From NCBI GenBank assembly GCA_934202735.1, contig CAKPYH010000003.1, positions 62,001 to 126,000 on the forward strand: DNA of 64,000 bases, given 5' to 3'. This DNA comes from an uncultured Alphaproteobacteria bacterium (GTDB taxonomy: Bacteria; Pseudomonadota; Alphaproteobacteria; CAAHEQ01; UBA3637). A program made the translations under genes and the position numbers. The notes under the pieces are model-generated. The model was not told where the DNA came from. It searched no databases and worked only from the letters and a program-made list of their open reading frames with translations. This document shows, in pieces, positions 7,125 through 18,000 of the stretch (positions are counted from its first letter, which is position 1; each line of letters opens with the position of its first letter).

Positions 7125-8306
7125 ATGGCAGAATTTTTAAGGTTGACGCTGTTTGCCTTTATGTATATGGTGGCAACGGTGGCGTGTATGAGTATCACCT
7201 ACCGGCGCTTTGCGACACCGAAAAGCCCCGAAACGGCCCAACGGATTGTTGGGATTTGGTGGACGATTCTGGTATTGGTGCCGTTGGCCGTATACGCGCA
7301 TGGTACGGGCCTGTGGATACAATGGGCGGGATTAGGATTGGTGGTCTTGCTGACAAATTTTATCATCAGCCACAGAACCGGTTGGATCCGTGAAGCCTGG
7401 GTGGCCCTGCTTTGCTTGACCGGGTCTTTGTTGATCCCCCCGGATATGCTGGCATTTAATCAGGTACCGGCCTGGATTTTATATCCGTTATTAGGGGGTG
7501 GCATTTACCTGTCATCACGCTTATTTACCCTGATGGACCGCGTGCAGGATATGTCATTATTGTCCTTGTGCGCCCAGGGTTTATTCCTTTTCTTGGCACG
7601 AACCGTCATACCGGCCTCCTTTATTTATCCGGTATTTTATATTATCGTCATCACATTGGCCACGGGACAGGTGATGAAATCTCTGACGGGGCGATCCGTT
7701 TTAGGTCCGGCCGCCGGTGTATGTGGCTTGATGCTGGGGGTTGTCGGGGCGTATACAACGGCCAAAGGCTATCCGTTGGCTTGGGCAACTTTGTTCAGTT
7801 ATGACATCTTGGAGGTCCTGTGGGCCGGCACTCTGACTTTGTGGGCGACACATAAAGTCTATCCGTTCACGCAACCGTTTTTAGCCGAACAGGCCGCAAC
7901 AATTCAAATGCCTGACGGCGGGAAACGCTTGAAACGGCGCTTGTGCTTTTTATTGTTGTCGCTGTCCTTGATCGCCTATTTATGGTGTGGTAAAGATGTA
8001 GCTACCTCTTCTTTGATAATACTCTGGATCTTAATTTTGGCCGGGATTGTTTATTTCCTGAAAAATTGGGGTACACCGCCACCGGCATGGCGCGACATTT
8101 TCGGCGACTTGAAAGCGGCCGGACGGGACTTGAAAACCTTTATGACAACGGTACCGTTAAAGAACAAAGATGCCCCCGTTTCCAACACTCCGATATCAGA
8201 TTCAACACCGGACACGGCAAAAACCGTTGGCCCCCGTAAACGGCGGTCGGTCAAGTCTGCAACTTCTCAACGCACAAGGTCCCCCAAAGCCCGCAAAGGA
8301 AAATAG
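7125..8306 (+). CDS. Polytopic inner-membrane protein, unknown function
   Basis: This 393-residue protein has about nine to ten hydrophobic segments from the N-terminus to residue 320, then a soluble basic tail of about 70 residues ending in KRRSVKSATSQRTRSPKARK. No family is recognised and no catalytic motif stands out. It lies between infA and uvrB on the same strand, with uvrB starting four bases after its stop, so the three are probably co-transcribed. A transporter or polysaccharide-linked role is possible but not supported by any motif. Confidence 0.65.
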   Translation: MAEFLRLTLFAFMYMVATVACMSITYRRFATPKSPETAQRIVGIWWTILVLVPLAVYAHGTGLWIQWAGLGLVVLLTNFIISHRTGWIREAWVALLCLTGSLLIPPDMLAFNQVPAWILYPLLGGGIYLSSRLFTLMDRVQDMSLLSLCAQGLFLFLARTVIPASFIYPVFYIIVITLATGQVMKSLTGRSVLGPAAGVCGLMLGVVGAYTTAKGYPLAWATLFSYDILEVLWAGTLTLWATHKVYPFTQPFLAEQAATIQMPDGGKRLKRRLCFLLLSLSLIAYLWCGKDVATSSLIILWILILAGIVYFLKNWGTPPPAWRDIFGDLKAAGRDLKTFMTTVPLKNKDAPVSNTPISDSTPDTAKTVGPRKRRSVKSATSQRTRSPKARKGK

Positions 8307-8309
8307 GGC

Positions 8310-10349
8310 ATGATACCGATGTACAAGCGCCCCGAGTTGGTCGGCGATGCAGCTTTTAAGCTGGTCTCCGGCTATGCGCCTGCCGGCGACCAACCGCAGG
8401 CTATTGCAGAATTGATAAAAGGTTTGAACGAAAACCGAAAAAATCAAGTCTTACTGGGGATTACCGGTTCGGGCAAGACATTTACGATGGCGCAAGTCAT
8501 CAATCACGTCCGGCGGCCAACCCTGATCTTGGCCCATAACAAAACATTGGCGGCGCAACTGTATGCCGAAATGAAAGCCTTTTTCCCCGAAAATGCCGTA
8601 GAATACTTTGTATCCTATTATGATTACTATCAGCCCGAAGCCTATATTCCCCGCACCGATACCTATATAGAAAAAGATTCCGCCATCAATGAACAAATTG
8701 ATCGCCTGCGTCATTCGGCGACCCGACATATTTTAGAACGGCGTGATGTCATTATTGTCTCGTCCGTTTCCTGTATTTACGGTATCGGTGATGCGGAAAG
8801 TTATTCTTCTATGGCTTTTACGTTGACTTGTGGTGATACGGTGGATATGGATGATTTATCCAGACGGTTGGCCGCTTTACAGTATGCACGCAATGACGTG
8901 GCGTTTGAACGGGGGACTTTTCGCCGGCGCGGTGATGTGTTGGATATTTTCCCCAGCCACTATGAAGACTTGGCGTGGCGATTATCTTTTTTCGGAGACG
9001 AATTGGAAAGTATTTGCGAGTTTGATCCTCTGACGGGGCAACGTAAATTGGACCTGAATGAGATTACCGTCTTTCCGGCCAGCCACTATGTGACACCCCG
9101 CCCGGCTCTGTCCCAAGCCATTAAGAGTATCAAAGCCGAATTGGCCGATCGTTTGGCGTGGTTTGAGCAAAATAATCAGGTCTTGGAGGCGCAACGATTG
9201 GCCGGTCGGACGAAATACGACCTGGAAATGATGGAGGCCACCGGATCCTGCAAGGGCATTGAAAACTATTCCCGACACCTGACGGGACGCAAGCCCGGTG
9301 AAGCCCCGCCGACATTATTTGAATACCTGCCCCCGGATGCTTTATTGTTCGTAGATGAAAGTCATGTGACCATTCCCCAAATCGGGGCCATGTATCGGGG
9401 TGATCGGTCGCGTAAAACAACTCTTTCGGAATACGGCTTTCGCCTGCCCAGTTGTCTGGACAATCGGCCACTGAAATTTGAAGAATGGCAAGCCATGCGT
9501 CCCCGTACGATTTTTGTATCGGCTACGCCGGGACCGTTTGAACTGGATCAGGCTCAGGGTGTGTTCACCGAACAGATTATCCGGCCGACGGGCCTGTTGG
9601 ATCCCGAATGCATCATCCGCCCCATAGCCCGTCAGGTGGAAGACCTGATGGCAGAATGTCAAGCAGTTGCGGCCCGGGGCGGACGCGTTTTGGTAACCAC
9701 TTTAACCAAGAAAATGGCGGAAGATTTAACCGAATTTTTATTGGAAAACAAAATCAAAGCCAAGTATATGCATTCGGATATTGATACTTTGGAACGCATA
9801 CAAATCATTCGGGATTTACGCTTGGGAACCTTTGATGTCTTGGTCGGGATCAACCTGCTCAGAGAAGGATTGGATATTCCCGAAGTAGAGTTAGTGGCCA
9901 TTTTAGATGCGGACAAAGAAGGCTTTTTACGGTCGGCCACATCTCTGATTCAAACCATCGGACGGGCGGCCCGCAATGACCACGGACGCGTGATCTTGTA
10001 TGCCGATAAAATCACACCGTCCCTGAATACCGCTTTAACAGAGACCAAGCGGCGGCGAGATAAACAAATGGCCTTTAACGCCGAACACAATATTACACCG
10101 CGGACCATCAAAAAAGACATTCCGGACCTGATGAAAGAGTTCGGCACCTTGGACAATACCGAAACAAAAACGCATCAACCGGTTGTGGAAACCGTGGATA
10201 ACGTAGCCGCCGTTATTGCACGTTTGACCAAGCAAATGCGGGCGGAGGCAGAGGCCTTAAACTTTGAAGCCGCCGGTAAAATCCGCGATCGGATTCGCGC
10301 TTTACAACAATTAGAATTGGCTTCGGACACCGCCCCAAAGAAACCATAA
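8310..10349 (+). CDS. uvrB: UvrABC system protein B
   Basis: This 679-residue UvrB is the DNA-damage verification helicase of nucleotide excision repair. The Walker A motif GITGSGKT is at residues 50-57, the beta-hairpin [12 protein letters not shown] at about 103-114, the DESHV box near 345, and the UvrB signature [15 protein letters not shown] follows. Helicase motifs LTKKMAEDL and QTIGRAARN are present, and a C-terminal UVR motif that binds UvrC closes the protein. Length and order are standard. Its partner uvrC is elsewhere in this window; uvrA is not. Confidence 0.97.
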   Translation: MIPMYKRPELVGDAAFKLVSGYAPAGDQPQAIAELIKGLNENRKNQVLLGITGSGKTFTMAQVINHVRRPTLILAHNKTLAAQLYAEMKAFFPENAVEYFVSYYDYYQPEAYIPRTDTYIEKDSAINEQIDRLRHSATRHILERRDVIIVSSVSCIYGIGDAESYSSMAFTLTCGDTVDMDDLSRRLAALQYARNDVAFERGTFRRRGDVLDIFPSHYEDLAWRLSFFGDELESICEFDPLTGQRKLDLNEITVFPASHYVTPRPALSQAIKSIKAELADRLAWFEQNNQVLEAQRLAGRTKYDLEMMEATGSCKGIENYSRHLTGRKPGEAPPTLFEYLPPDALLFVDESHVTIPQIGAMYRGDRSRKTTLSEYGFRLPSCLDNRPLKFEEWQAMRPRTIFVSATPGPFELDQAQGVFTEQIIRPTGLLDPECIIRPIARQVEDLMAECQAVAARGGRVLVTTLTKKMAEDLTEFLLENKIKAKYMHSDIDTLERIQIIRDLRLGTFDVLVGINLLREGLDIPEVELVAILDADKEGFLRSATSLIQTIGRAARNDHGRVILYADKITPSLNTALTETKRRRDKQMAFNAEHNITPRTIKKDIPDLMKEFGTLDNTETKTHQPVVETVDNVAAVIARLTKQMRAEAEALNFEAAGKIRDRIRALQQLELASDTAPKKP

Positions 10350-10393
10350 AACGGGCAATCAACGGCCGACAGATACAGTCGTTTTCGGGATAC

Positions 10394-10426
10394 AAAAAGA
10401 CGGCCACCGGAATTACCGATGACCGT
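10394..10426 (-). terminator. Terminator of the Pro/Gln-rich protein gene
   Basis: Read on the minus strand, an 11-bp stem with two G-T pairs (ACGGTCATCGG with CCGGTGGCCGT, TAATT loop) is followed by CTTTTT. It lies between the convergent uvrB and the 419-aa gene. Confidence 0.7.
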
Positions 10427-10444
10427 ACATGTTTTGAATCACAC

Positions 10445-11704
10445 CTAGGCTGCCGAACGGCTGCGATCCTGGGTATAGGTCCTGTTCGGTGTAGGCGCAC
10501 GCGGATTGTTTCGTACACTGTTCAGAACCACCCGATTGGCTTGATTTTGGCGCACATTCGCCATGTGAACGGCCTGCTGCCCATGAATGTAATTGACCTG
10601 TTGCCCCAAAGCGGACGTATTGATGGCCGCTTTGATTTTCGGATTATTCAAGGCTAAACCGTGCAATTCCTTTACCGAGTTCCCATTGGTTATCATATTC
10701 AGACCACTGGATACCATGTCATTCAATTCATTCGGTAGCACTTCACGCCCCAACATTTGCGACATAATGGTTCGGAAAGCCGCATTGGCATTTTTATCTT
10801 TCTTTAACACATTCAGCGCGGCTTTACGGGCTTCCTTTCCAACCGGACGACCGGCATACTGCATCATATCGGGATGATTGCCCAACACCGCCCACAGGGC
10901 CATATTTTTATCCAGTTGCTGAACCCCCATTGTCTTGGTATCATGTTCGGCCACACGGTCTTTGTATTCCTTATCCTGACGTTTTTGATCTTGCCGCTTG
11001 TGTTTCAAGTAGGCCGCCAGCATATCCAACCACCCCGTCAACATCGCCCAAAACATATTTTCGGCAATGGCTTCGGGCGTATTGCCGCTTAAACCGTCTT
11101 TTAATTTGGTTTCAAACGTATCCCAAAAACCATCTTTGGCATCTGCATCAAAGAAACTGGAGGCTTTGGCTTTGAAAGTCCCGGCCGGCACAACCGGGGC
11201 AGCCTGTTGCGGAGCCTGCGGTGTTTGGGCTTGTGGACCTTGTCCTTGTGGCGTTTGACGTTGCGGGGCTTGTCCTTGTGGCGCTTGAGCGGCCTGTCCC
11301 CGTACACCGGCCGGGGTCGGAGCCGATTGCGATTGTTGCGATGTCGGAGCAGCCTGCGATTGTCCATCGGCGGTCAAGTTGGGATCTTGGGGCAATGCCT
11401 GCCCTTTGATATTGGCTTGCCCGGTCCGGGTATCAACATCATCGGTGTGATCCCGATCGGATTCACGGTGCGCCCATTCCTCTTGCATTCTTTTGGCTTC
11501 AGCCTCAGATCGTTTTTGATATTCGGCAAGCTCTTGGGCCTGTTCAGCCTGAGATTTCGTCTGTTCGGTTGCGATTTGTTCCCCTGCTTTCACAAAATCA
11601 CCATTTTCCGGAGCCCGGTTCACTTGACCAGCACCGACATGCCGATTGTTTTCTTGAATTTCCTTTTCAAAATCGTGTTTAATACTGGGTCCGAATAAAG
11701 CCAT
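10445..11704 (-). CDS. Unknown 419-aa protein with a Pro/Gln/Ala-rich linker
   Basis: No family is recognised. Residues 1-100 are highly charged and probably coiled coil (many Glu, Gln, Lys). Residues about 110-170 form a low-complexity tract of degenerate PQGQAPQ-type repeats, whose DNA is also repetitive near 11215-11290. Residues 175-419 look like a folded helical domain. There is no signal peptide. A near-perfect promoter and GGAGG ribosome-binding site predict high expression, and a terminator closes it as a single gene. A scaffold or adaptor role would fit the layout but is only a guess. Confidence 0.6.
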   Translation of the reverse strand: MALFGPSIKHDFEKEIQENNRHVGAGQVNRAPENGDFVKAGEQIATEQTKSQAEQAQELAEYQKRSEAEAKRMQEEWAHRESDRDHTDDVDTRTGQANIKGQALPQDPNLTADGQSQAAPTSQQSQSAPTPAGVRGQAAQAPQGQAPQRQTPQGQGPQAQTPQAPQQAAPVVPAGTFKAKASSFFDADAKDGFWDTFETKLKDGLSGNTPEAIAENMFWAMLTGWLDMLAAYLKHKRQDQKRQDKEYKDRVAEHDTKTMGVQQLDKNMALWAVLGNHPDMMQYAGRPVGKEARKAALNVLKKDKNANAAFRTIMSQMLGREVLPNELNDMVSSGLNMITNGNSVKELHGLALNNPKIKAAINTSALGQQVNYIHGQQAVHMANVRQNQANRVVLNSVRNNPRAPTPNRTYTQDRSRSAA

Positions 11705-11734
11705 GATATAAGCCTCCTTTGTTTGCTTAGTTTC

Positions 11735-11763
11735 ATTATACTACTTTTTTTCGTTTTTGTCAA
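11735..11763 (-). promoter_or_regulatory. Consensus promoter of the 419-aa gene
   Basis: A perfect TTGACA-17-TATAAT promoter on the minus strand, 30 bases before the ATG. Confidence 0.8.
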
Positions 11764-11831
11764 ACGGATTGTATCACCCCGACACAGGAACAGTACGGGA
11801 CATACCTGAAAGATCATACCAAAGTATAAGA

Positions 11832-13844
11832 CTACTTTCTACCTTCACGTAATTCCTTTTTCCATTTGAATTTTGCACCGCTCATTTGTTTTTTTGCCAA
11901 TGGCACATCCAAATCATCTAAACTGGCACCCATTTCTGTAATAACAAACGGGACTTCGTTTCTGGGATCAGGCCCAAAAAATTTACTTTCTTCTGACTGA
12001 GTTAAAGAAGGTGTATACTGCAAAAATTCACTTGAAAGATGCCCTCTACCACTTGTTATTTTTCTAATTTGTATTGGCAGCTCAATAAGTTTTGATGATC
12101 TAATGCTTCCTATCAAAGCGATTCCGTCATGTTCCATTTCCCTAACTATCGGACGACTATGATACAGAGAAAGCAAATTAGATAAAGGTTTTAACATGCT
12201 TTTATGTGCTTCAATGGTATACGTTGAAACCGGTTCCATAATTTGAACTTTTGAATTTCGTAGAGCCCTATACAAGGCCAAAGGAATAATAATGTTAAAA
12301 TGCTTTGGCTTTGAACCCATAGAATCAAATTTTCCGTCTAAAAGTGAAACCTTTGCATCAATCACTTCCCAACCATGGATTCCTTGCTTAAAATACTCAA
12401 ATGTTTGTCGTCGGGCTTGATTTTGATATTTTTTCAATAATGTGCCTGTCGGTATTAAACTTTCAAACACCAGCCCCGATCCGGCGGGCAATGGATCAAT
12501 TTTGAACTCAATTCCAGACACACAAGTATAAGAAGCTTTACCCAAACCCGTTTGAGTCGGCTTTTCCTTACAAATAACAACAGGTTTTGATATGTTGACA
12601 TCCATATCAAAACGTTCTTTCAATAAGGTGGTAATGATTTCAGATTGCACATCCCCCATTAAGCTCACCATAATTTGTTGTGTTTGATGATCAAAACGAA
12701 CATTCAAATACGGATCTTCGGCAACTAATACTTTCAGAGCGGAAAGAAGTTTGATTTTATCCGTTTTTTTCGAGTCAACATTCATGTCAAATATCGGTTG
12801 AACAAACTTGACGGGCTTAAACAAAGGGTTTTCACCAATCAGAGTGCCAGAAACAACATCTAAGCCGTTCAAAACAACGATATCTCCGCTGGATGCTGTT
12901 TCAACCGGTACTAACTTTGAACCTTCCGGGCGTAAAATACGCGTCACCTTTTGTTGCTCCCCTAGCGGTGTTTCCAACATGTCCCGAACAGAAATCTGTC
13001 CGGACAAAATTTTTGTATAATACTGCGCTGTATTTTCAATACGCTTTGAATAAATGAAAGCAGAAAATGATTCTTGATCATTTTTTTGATATGTCGGTAA
13101 ATATTTTTCTATACCCCGGACGACATAATCTATTCCAATACTATCCAGAGCAGAACCACCAGAAACTGGAAATGCGATTCTTTTTTCGGTCAATTCCGCA
13201 ATTTTTTCATCAATATATTCAGCCGAAAGTGTATCTTTTTTATCAATGACTTTTAAGTATTTATCAAGGGAATCATTATCAAAATCGGCCAACTCTTCCA
13301 ATATGCGTTCTTTTGAGCGAGCGGTAATCACAGGCTTGCCATCAGAATCATAATGAGCATCCGTTAAGCGGATCAAAGGAATATGCAACTCCGTTTTCAG
13401 CTCTTGAATAACTTTATCATAGTTTCCGCCAACTCTATCTAATTTATTAATAAAAAAGAATACGGGAATATTTCTATTTTTCAAAATTTTCCATAAAGAA
13501 ATTGTTTGCGCTTCAATTCCATCTGCCCCGGAAACCACAAAAATTGCTGCATCTAACACACTCATAGAACGTTCAACTTCTGCAGCAAAATCAATATGGC
13601 CGGGTGTATCAATCAACTGGACTCTTTTATTTCCTAGTGAAAATTCAACCAAAGAAGCACGAACAGATATACCGCGTTCACGTTCAACATTCATACCATC
13701 TGTTACAGTATTTCCTGTATCTACCTTGCCAATTTTCTGCACAATCCCCGCACGATAAAGAAGATTTTCTGTTAAAGTTGTCTTCCCCGCATTGGCATGA
13801 GCAAAGATACCTAAAGTCAGTAAATTATCATTATCAGCTTTCAC
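11832..13844 (-). CDS. TetM-like ribosomal-protection translational GTPase
   Basis: This 670-residue member of the EF-G/TetM superfamily has a G1 motif AHANAGKTT at residues 15-23 (the usual family form is HVDAGKT), DTPGH at 79-83 and NKLD at 133-136. It aligns along its length with TetM/TetW/TetB(P)-type proteins, including the domain III/IV junction PLPAGSGLVFES and the QGIHGW segment. TetM-type proteins remove tetracycline from the ribosome. The domain IV loop that carries YSPVSTPADF in TetM is different here, and the C-terminal 40 residues diverge, so resistance is not assured. Translation seems to start at GTG after AGGTAGG. The gene and its upstream flank are visibly richer in A+T than the neighbours, a sign of transfer. 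Confidence 0.75.
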   Translation of the reverse strand: MKADNDNLLTLGIFAHANAGKTTLTENLLYRAGIVQKIGKVDTGNTVTDGMNVERERGISVRASLVEFSLGNKRVQLIDTPGHIDFAAEVERSMSVLDAAIFVVSGADGIEAQTISLWKILKNRNIPVFFFINKLDRVGGNYDKVIQELKTELHIPLIRLTDAHYDSDGKPVITARSKERILEELADFDNDSLDKYLKVIDKKDTLSAEYIDEKIAELTEKRIAFPVSGGSALDSIGIDYVVRGIEKYLPTYQKNDQESFSAFIYSKRIENTAQYYTKILSGQISVRDMLETPLGEQQKVTRILRPEGSKLVPVETASSGDIVVLNGLDVVSGTLIGENPLFKPVKFVQPIFDMNVDSKKTDKIKLLSALKVLVAEDPYLNVRFDHQTQQIMVSLMGDVQSEIITTLLKERFDMDVNISKPVVICKEKPTQTGLGKASYTCVSGIEFKIDPLPAGSGLVFESLIPTGTLLKKYQNQARRQTFEYFKQGIHGWEVIDAKVSLLDGKFDSMGSKPKHFNIIIPLALYRALRNSKVQIMEPVSTYTIEAHKSMLKPLSNLLSLYHSRPIVREMEHDGIALIGSIRSSKLIELPIQIRKITSGRGHLSSEFLQYTPSLTQSEESKFFGPDPRNEVPFVITEMGASLDDLDVPLAKKQMSGAKFKWKKELREGRK

Positions 13845-13858
13845 AAGTACCTACCTGA

Positions 13859-13998
13859 ATATTTGTTAATATAAGAGCTTTTAATATATTTTTAAAATTC
13901 ACACATCTACATTTATTAGGCAACCACTTTTGTGGTGTAACAAACAAATAGTCTAAAGTCAACATATTTTTTATTAAAATTTATAAAAATAATAAATC
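13859..13998. other. AT-rich flank upstream of the TetM-like gene
   Basis: About 140 bases of very AT-rich non-coding DNA, unlike the rest of the window. It holds a small hairpin (ACCAC/GTGGT around TTTT, 13923-13936) that would lie in the leader of the TetM-like mRNA. No terminal repeats, integrase or target duplication are visible. Confidence 0.5.
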
Positions 13999-14027
13999 TT
14001 GACATACCGATATGCGGGCAATAATAC
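13999..14027 (+). promoter_or_regulatory. Promoter of the DMT transporter gene
   Basis: TTGACA and TAATAC are spaced 17 bases apart. It lies 131 bases before the ATG, leaving a leader of about 120 bases that holds no recognised riboswitch. Confidence 0.5.
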
Positions 14028-14158
14028 AACAGATGTACAGATTCGTTATTTGTATCCTTGTGTGTTGCAAACGGATAAAAGGGTCTGGGGTATAAAAAGG
14101 TCTTGTATCCGGGGTCAATTCGCCTTATATAGACCGTATCGGCAGGGGGGAGGCCGGC

Positions 14159-15067
14159 ATGATGGGATACTATATTTTAGCCATATTGGCCGTCTTTTTT
14201 TGGAGTTTCAATGTCATCATCGGCGTATGGTTGCGCGATGTCTTGTTGCCTTGGCAAATTGCTTTTTTTCGGTGGTTCATCGCCGCAGCGGTTTTATTGC
14301 CTTGGACAATTAAAGATTTAATACGGCACAGAAAAACGTTGTGGCAGAATGCCGACTTGATTTTTTGGGTTTCTCTTATCGGGATTGCCTTTTCAAACAC
14401 GTGCGTTTATTATGCCGCCTATACCGTCTCAGCGGTAGATATGTCTTTAATCTCGGTAACGGGGCCGGTGTTTTTATTATTATTTTCACGGCTATTTGAC
14501 GGATTTCACCTGACGGGGCGACAACGCTTGGGCTTGGGCCTTACCATTATCGGGTTGTTCTTTGTTTTGTTGCACGGACGTTTCAGTCGTCTGAGCCAAC
14601 TGCATTTTGCAACCGGTGATTTGTGGATGTTAGGTATGGCCGCTTCATTCGGACTGTACAGTTTTTTGATGTCTAAAAAGCCCCGCCGTATCGGTCAAGC
14701 CACTTTACTGTCCTTGACGGTCTTTATCGGTATGTTGTTGACAATACCCTTATTTATTCCGGAATGCTATATCAATCCGTTAACTGCGCGCAACATGACC
14801 CCCGAGGTCGTTGCCGCTATGTTAGGTTTAGGAATCTTTAATTCAGTATTGGCCTACCTGTTTTGGAATATCTCTTTGAACAACCTGGGAAACCTGCGGG
14901 CGGGCAGCCTATACTACCTGATGCCGGTGTTCAGTACGCTGGAAGCCCGATTTATCCTGAATGAGCCGGTATTCGCCGCCCAAATTTTCGGGGGCTTGGT
15001 CATTTTAATCGGTATCTTTTTAACCAATGCGCACCGACCGGATTCGCTACGGTTTGAACGGCCTTAG
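14159..15067 (+). CDS. EamA/DMT-superfamily transporter
   Basis: This 302-residue inner-membrane protein has ten predicted helices in two EamA repeats of five, the first beginning ILAILAVFFWSFNVIIG and the second after residue 155. The family exports amino acids, nucleosides or small drugs; the substrate here is unknown. GGGAGG precedes the first of two adjacent ATG codons. The 3' end overlaps the convergent pump gene by four bases. It sits between the TetM-like gene and the RND pump operon, so a role in small-molecule export is plausible. Confidence 0.85.
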   Translation: MMGYYILAILAVFFWSFNVIIGVWLRDVLLPWQIAFFRWFIAAAVLLPWTIKDLIRHRKTLWQNADLIFWVSLIGIAFSNTCVYYAAYTVSAVDMSLISVTGPVFLLLFSRLFDGFHLTGRQRLGLGLTIIGLFFVLLHGRFSRLSQLHFATGDLWMLGMAASFGLYSFLMSKKPRRIGQATLLSLTVFIGMLLTIPLFIPECYINPLTARNMTPEVVAAMLGLGIFNSVLAYLFWNISLNNLGNLRAGSLYYLMPVFSTLEARFILNEPVFAAQIFGGLVILIGIFLTNAHRPDSLRFERP

Positions 15068-18000
15068 TCGGTAGCATCCGACAAAGATGAATCGGCGGGA
15101 TCGCCCCCCAACGCTTTGTACAACACGATCAAATTTTGATATAGTTGTCCGTTGGATTGTATCCAATCGGTTTGAGCCGACAACCGCCGTTCTTCGGTAT
15201 CAATCACATCACTGTAATTGACTAAACCGTTCAAGTATTCATCCCGCGTCAATGCGGCCGCTTCTTCGGCCCGTTGATAAGCCTGATAGAGTTCTTGATT
15301 TCTACCCCGTTCAGTTTGAATCGCCACCAATGCGTTTTTTACATCATGTGCCGCGGTCAACAGGGCCGACCGATAGGCTTCACGTTGGATTTCCGTCCCG
15401 ATTTTCTCGGCTTGTAAGTTTTCCCACAACGCACCAAAGTGAAAAATCGGTGTCGTTATATCCGGGGTAAAACTGTATCCATAACTCCGCCGGTGTTCCA
15501 ATTTATTCAGGTGGAGTGATTCCAGCCCTAACAGGCCCGATAGGCTGACTTTGGGAAACATATCGGCCAACGCTGCACCGGCCAATGCATTTTGCGCAAT
15601 CAGTTGTTCCTCCGCCACCCGTACATCGGGCCGATGACGCACGGCCTCGGCCGAAATATCACCGTATGTCTTATCAAATGTTTTGTGCGGTGTCGCCATA
15701 GGATTTGGTCCACCGGATATGAAATCATCTACGGTCCCGGGCAGTTGCCCCGTCAACAACGCCAAGGCATGTCGGGCCACCGCGCATTGTTGTTCCAACT
15801 GTGGAATCGCGGCCCGTGTATGTTGCCATAAATATGTGGCCTGCTGAACATCCAAGTCATTACCGATTCCCGATGACAGGCGATCCCGCAACAGGCGGAC
15901 ACTGCGTCCTTGAAAATCGGCATTTTCACGGGCTTTTTGTAGCAGCATTTCCGCCTGTCGCAAGGTGTAATACATCGCGGCCGTTTCGGCCCGTACCGAT
16001 ACAACGGCCCCGGCAACATGGGCCAACGCAGCCCGTGCATCGGCTTCGGCCGCCTGAATCCGACGACGGGTCCCGCCGAAAATATCCGCTTCCCATGCGG
16101 CATCAAAACCGATTTGATAATAATCCTGATCAAAAACCAGTCCCATATTCTGACTTTCTTTCACATAGTTATATCGGCCGGCTGCGTCCAAAGTCGGAAA
16201 TAACGCCGCCGTTTGCCCCACCGTCAGGGCCCGGGCCCGACGAACGGACAACAAAGCCTGTCGCACTGTCGGATTATCTGATTGAGCCTTGTCCAACAAG
16301 GTATTGAGTATCGGATCCTGAAATACGGATAAAGAAATCGTATCCGAAACCGGTGCTTGGGATTGTGGGGGGACGGTGTCCAAGGCCTGTTCTAACGCGG
16401 TATCTGTAAAAAAGGCAGGACGTGTATAATCTTCCCCCATCAAACATCCGGAAAGCAAGCAGACACACACCAAGCACACCCCTGTCGCCCGAATTTTGCG
16501 ACCCCATGTGCGTGTTGCCAATGTATCGCATACCGTCCAAAAGGCCGGCACGAATAAGATACCGAACGCGGTCGCCACGACCATGCCGAAAAAGACGGCC
16601 GTTCCCATAGACACTTGACTGGCCGCACCGGCTCCACCGGCAAACAACATCGGCATCACCCCCAGAATAAACGTCATGGCCGTCATCAATACGGCCCGAA
16701 ACCGTTCTCCTGCGCCTTTTTCGGCCGCTTGCCGGATCGGCATACCGGCTCGTTGATAAGTCGTGGTAAACTGTACAATTAAAATCGCATTTTTACTGGC
16801 CAATCCAATCAGCAACACAATCCCCAGTTGGGCATAAATACTTAAATCCAGACCTGACATTTTCAACCCCAGCAGGGCCCCCGCTATGCCGAAGATATTT
16901 GTCATAATCACCGATAAAGCAATCCAAAAACTTTCATACAAAGCCACCAAAAACAAGTAGCCGAAAATAAAGGCCAAAGTCATCAACAAAGCGGCCAAGC
17001 CTTGCGTTTCAACTTCCTGTAAACTGATACCGGTCCAGGCAATCTGATACTCTTTTCCCAGGCTTTTAGCCGTATTTTCTACGGCGGCAATGGCGGTGCC
17101 GGTACTCACACCCGGGGCCGTTTCGGCCGTAATGCTCGCCGTTGTATATTGATTATACCGAAACAACACTTTGGGGGCAAAAACGGTATGCATGGTCATG
17201 AAATCCCCCAAAGGGACCAAAGCCCCCGTCTCGGCCGGTACATAGGTATTGTTCAGGTCTTGCAGACTGTGGCGGGCCGAATAATCGGCCTGAATAATCA
17301 CTTTGTTGACTTGCCCGGCCAACGTGATATTATTCACATACCGCGACCCGAAATAATTTTCCAACGTATTCAAAACTGCCGACATAGGTACTTGATAATA
17401 GGCCAATTTATCCCGATCTATGTCCAGATAAATGTGGGGTGTATCGGCGCGAAACGGACTGAATGCAAACGCAAAACGCGAATCATGATTCAGATCGGAC
17501 AACAGGGTATCCAATCGTTCGGCTAAATCTGCCGATGTGGCCATCGGATTCAACGCATTGAGTTGAAATGTCAAACCATCACTGGTCCCTACCCCCGGAA
17601 TAGACGGCAGGGCAAAAAAGTTGACTTGTGCCTGTCGATCATCGGCAAACATTTTATTCAAGTCGGCCGTAATGGATTCTATCCCCAAGGCCCGCGTCTT
17701 GCGTTGATTCCACGGTTTCAGGCCAATCGCCGCCATACCGATATTTTCGCCCGATGCACTCATCAAACTATCCCCGGAAATAGCAATGACATACTCTATG
17801 CCCGGTTGTTTCAACACACGTTCGGTCAAATCACTCAATCGTTCTTGCGTCATTGCGAAACTTGCCGTTTCGGGCAGTTGCACGTTGGCCAAAATAAAGC
17901 CTTGATCTTCCTGGGGGATAAAGGAAGACGGCAACGTCAAAAATAACCATACGATACTCCCCACGACACCCACGGTCAAACACCCCGTCAACACCAAATG

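Noticed and set aside
16440..16540. Separate start codon for the outer-membrane factor inside the pump gene
   Set aside because: A TTG upstream of the internal signal peptide exists but has no ribosome-binding site; the frame is continuous, so a fusion is the simpler reading.
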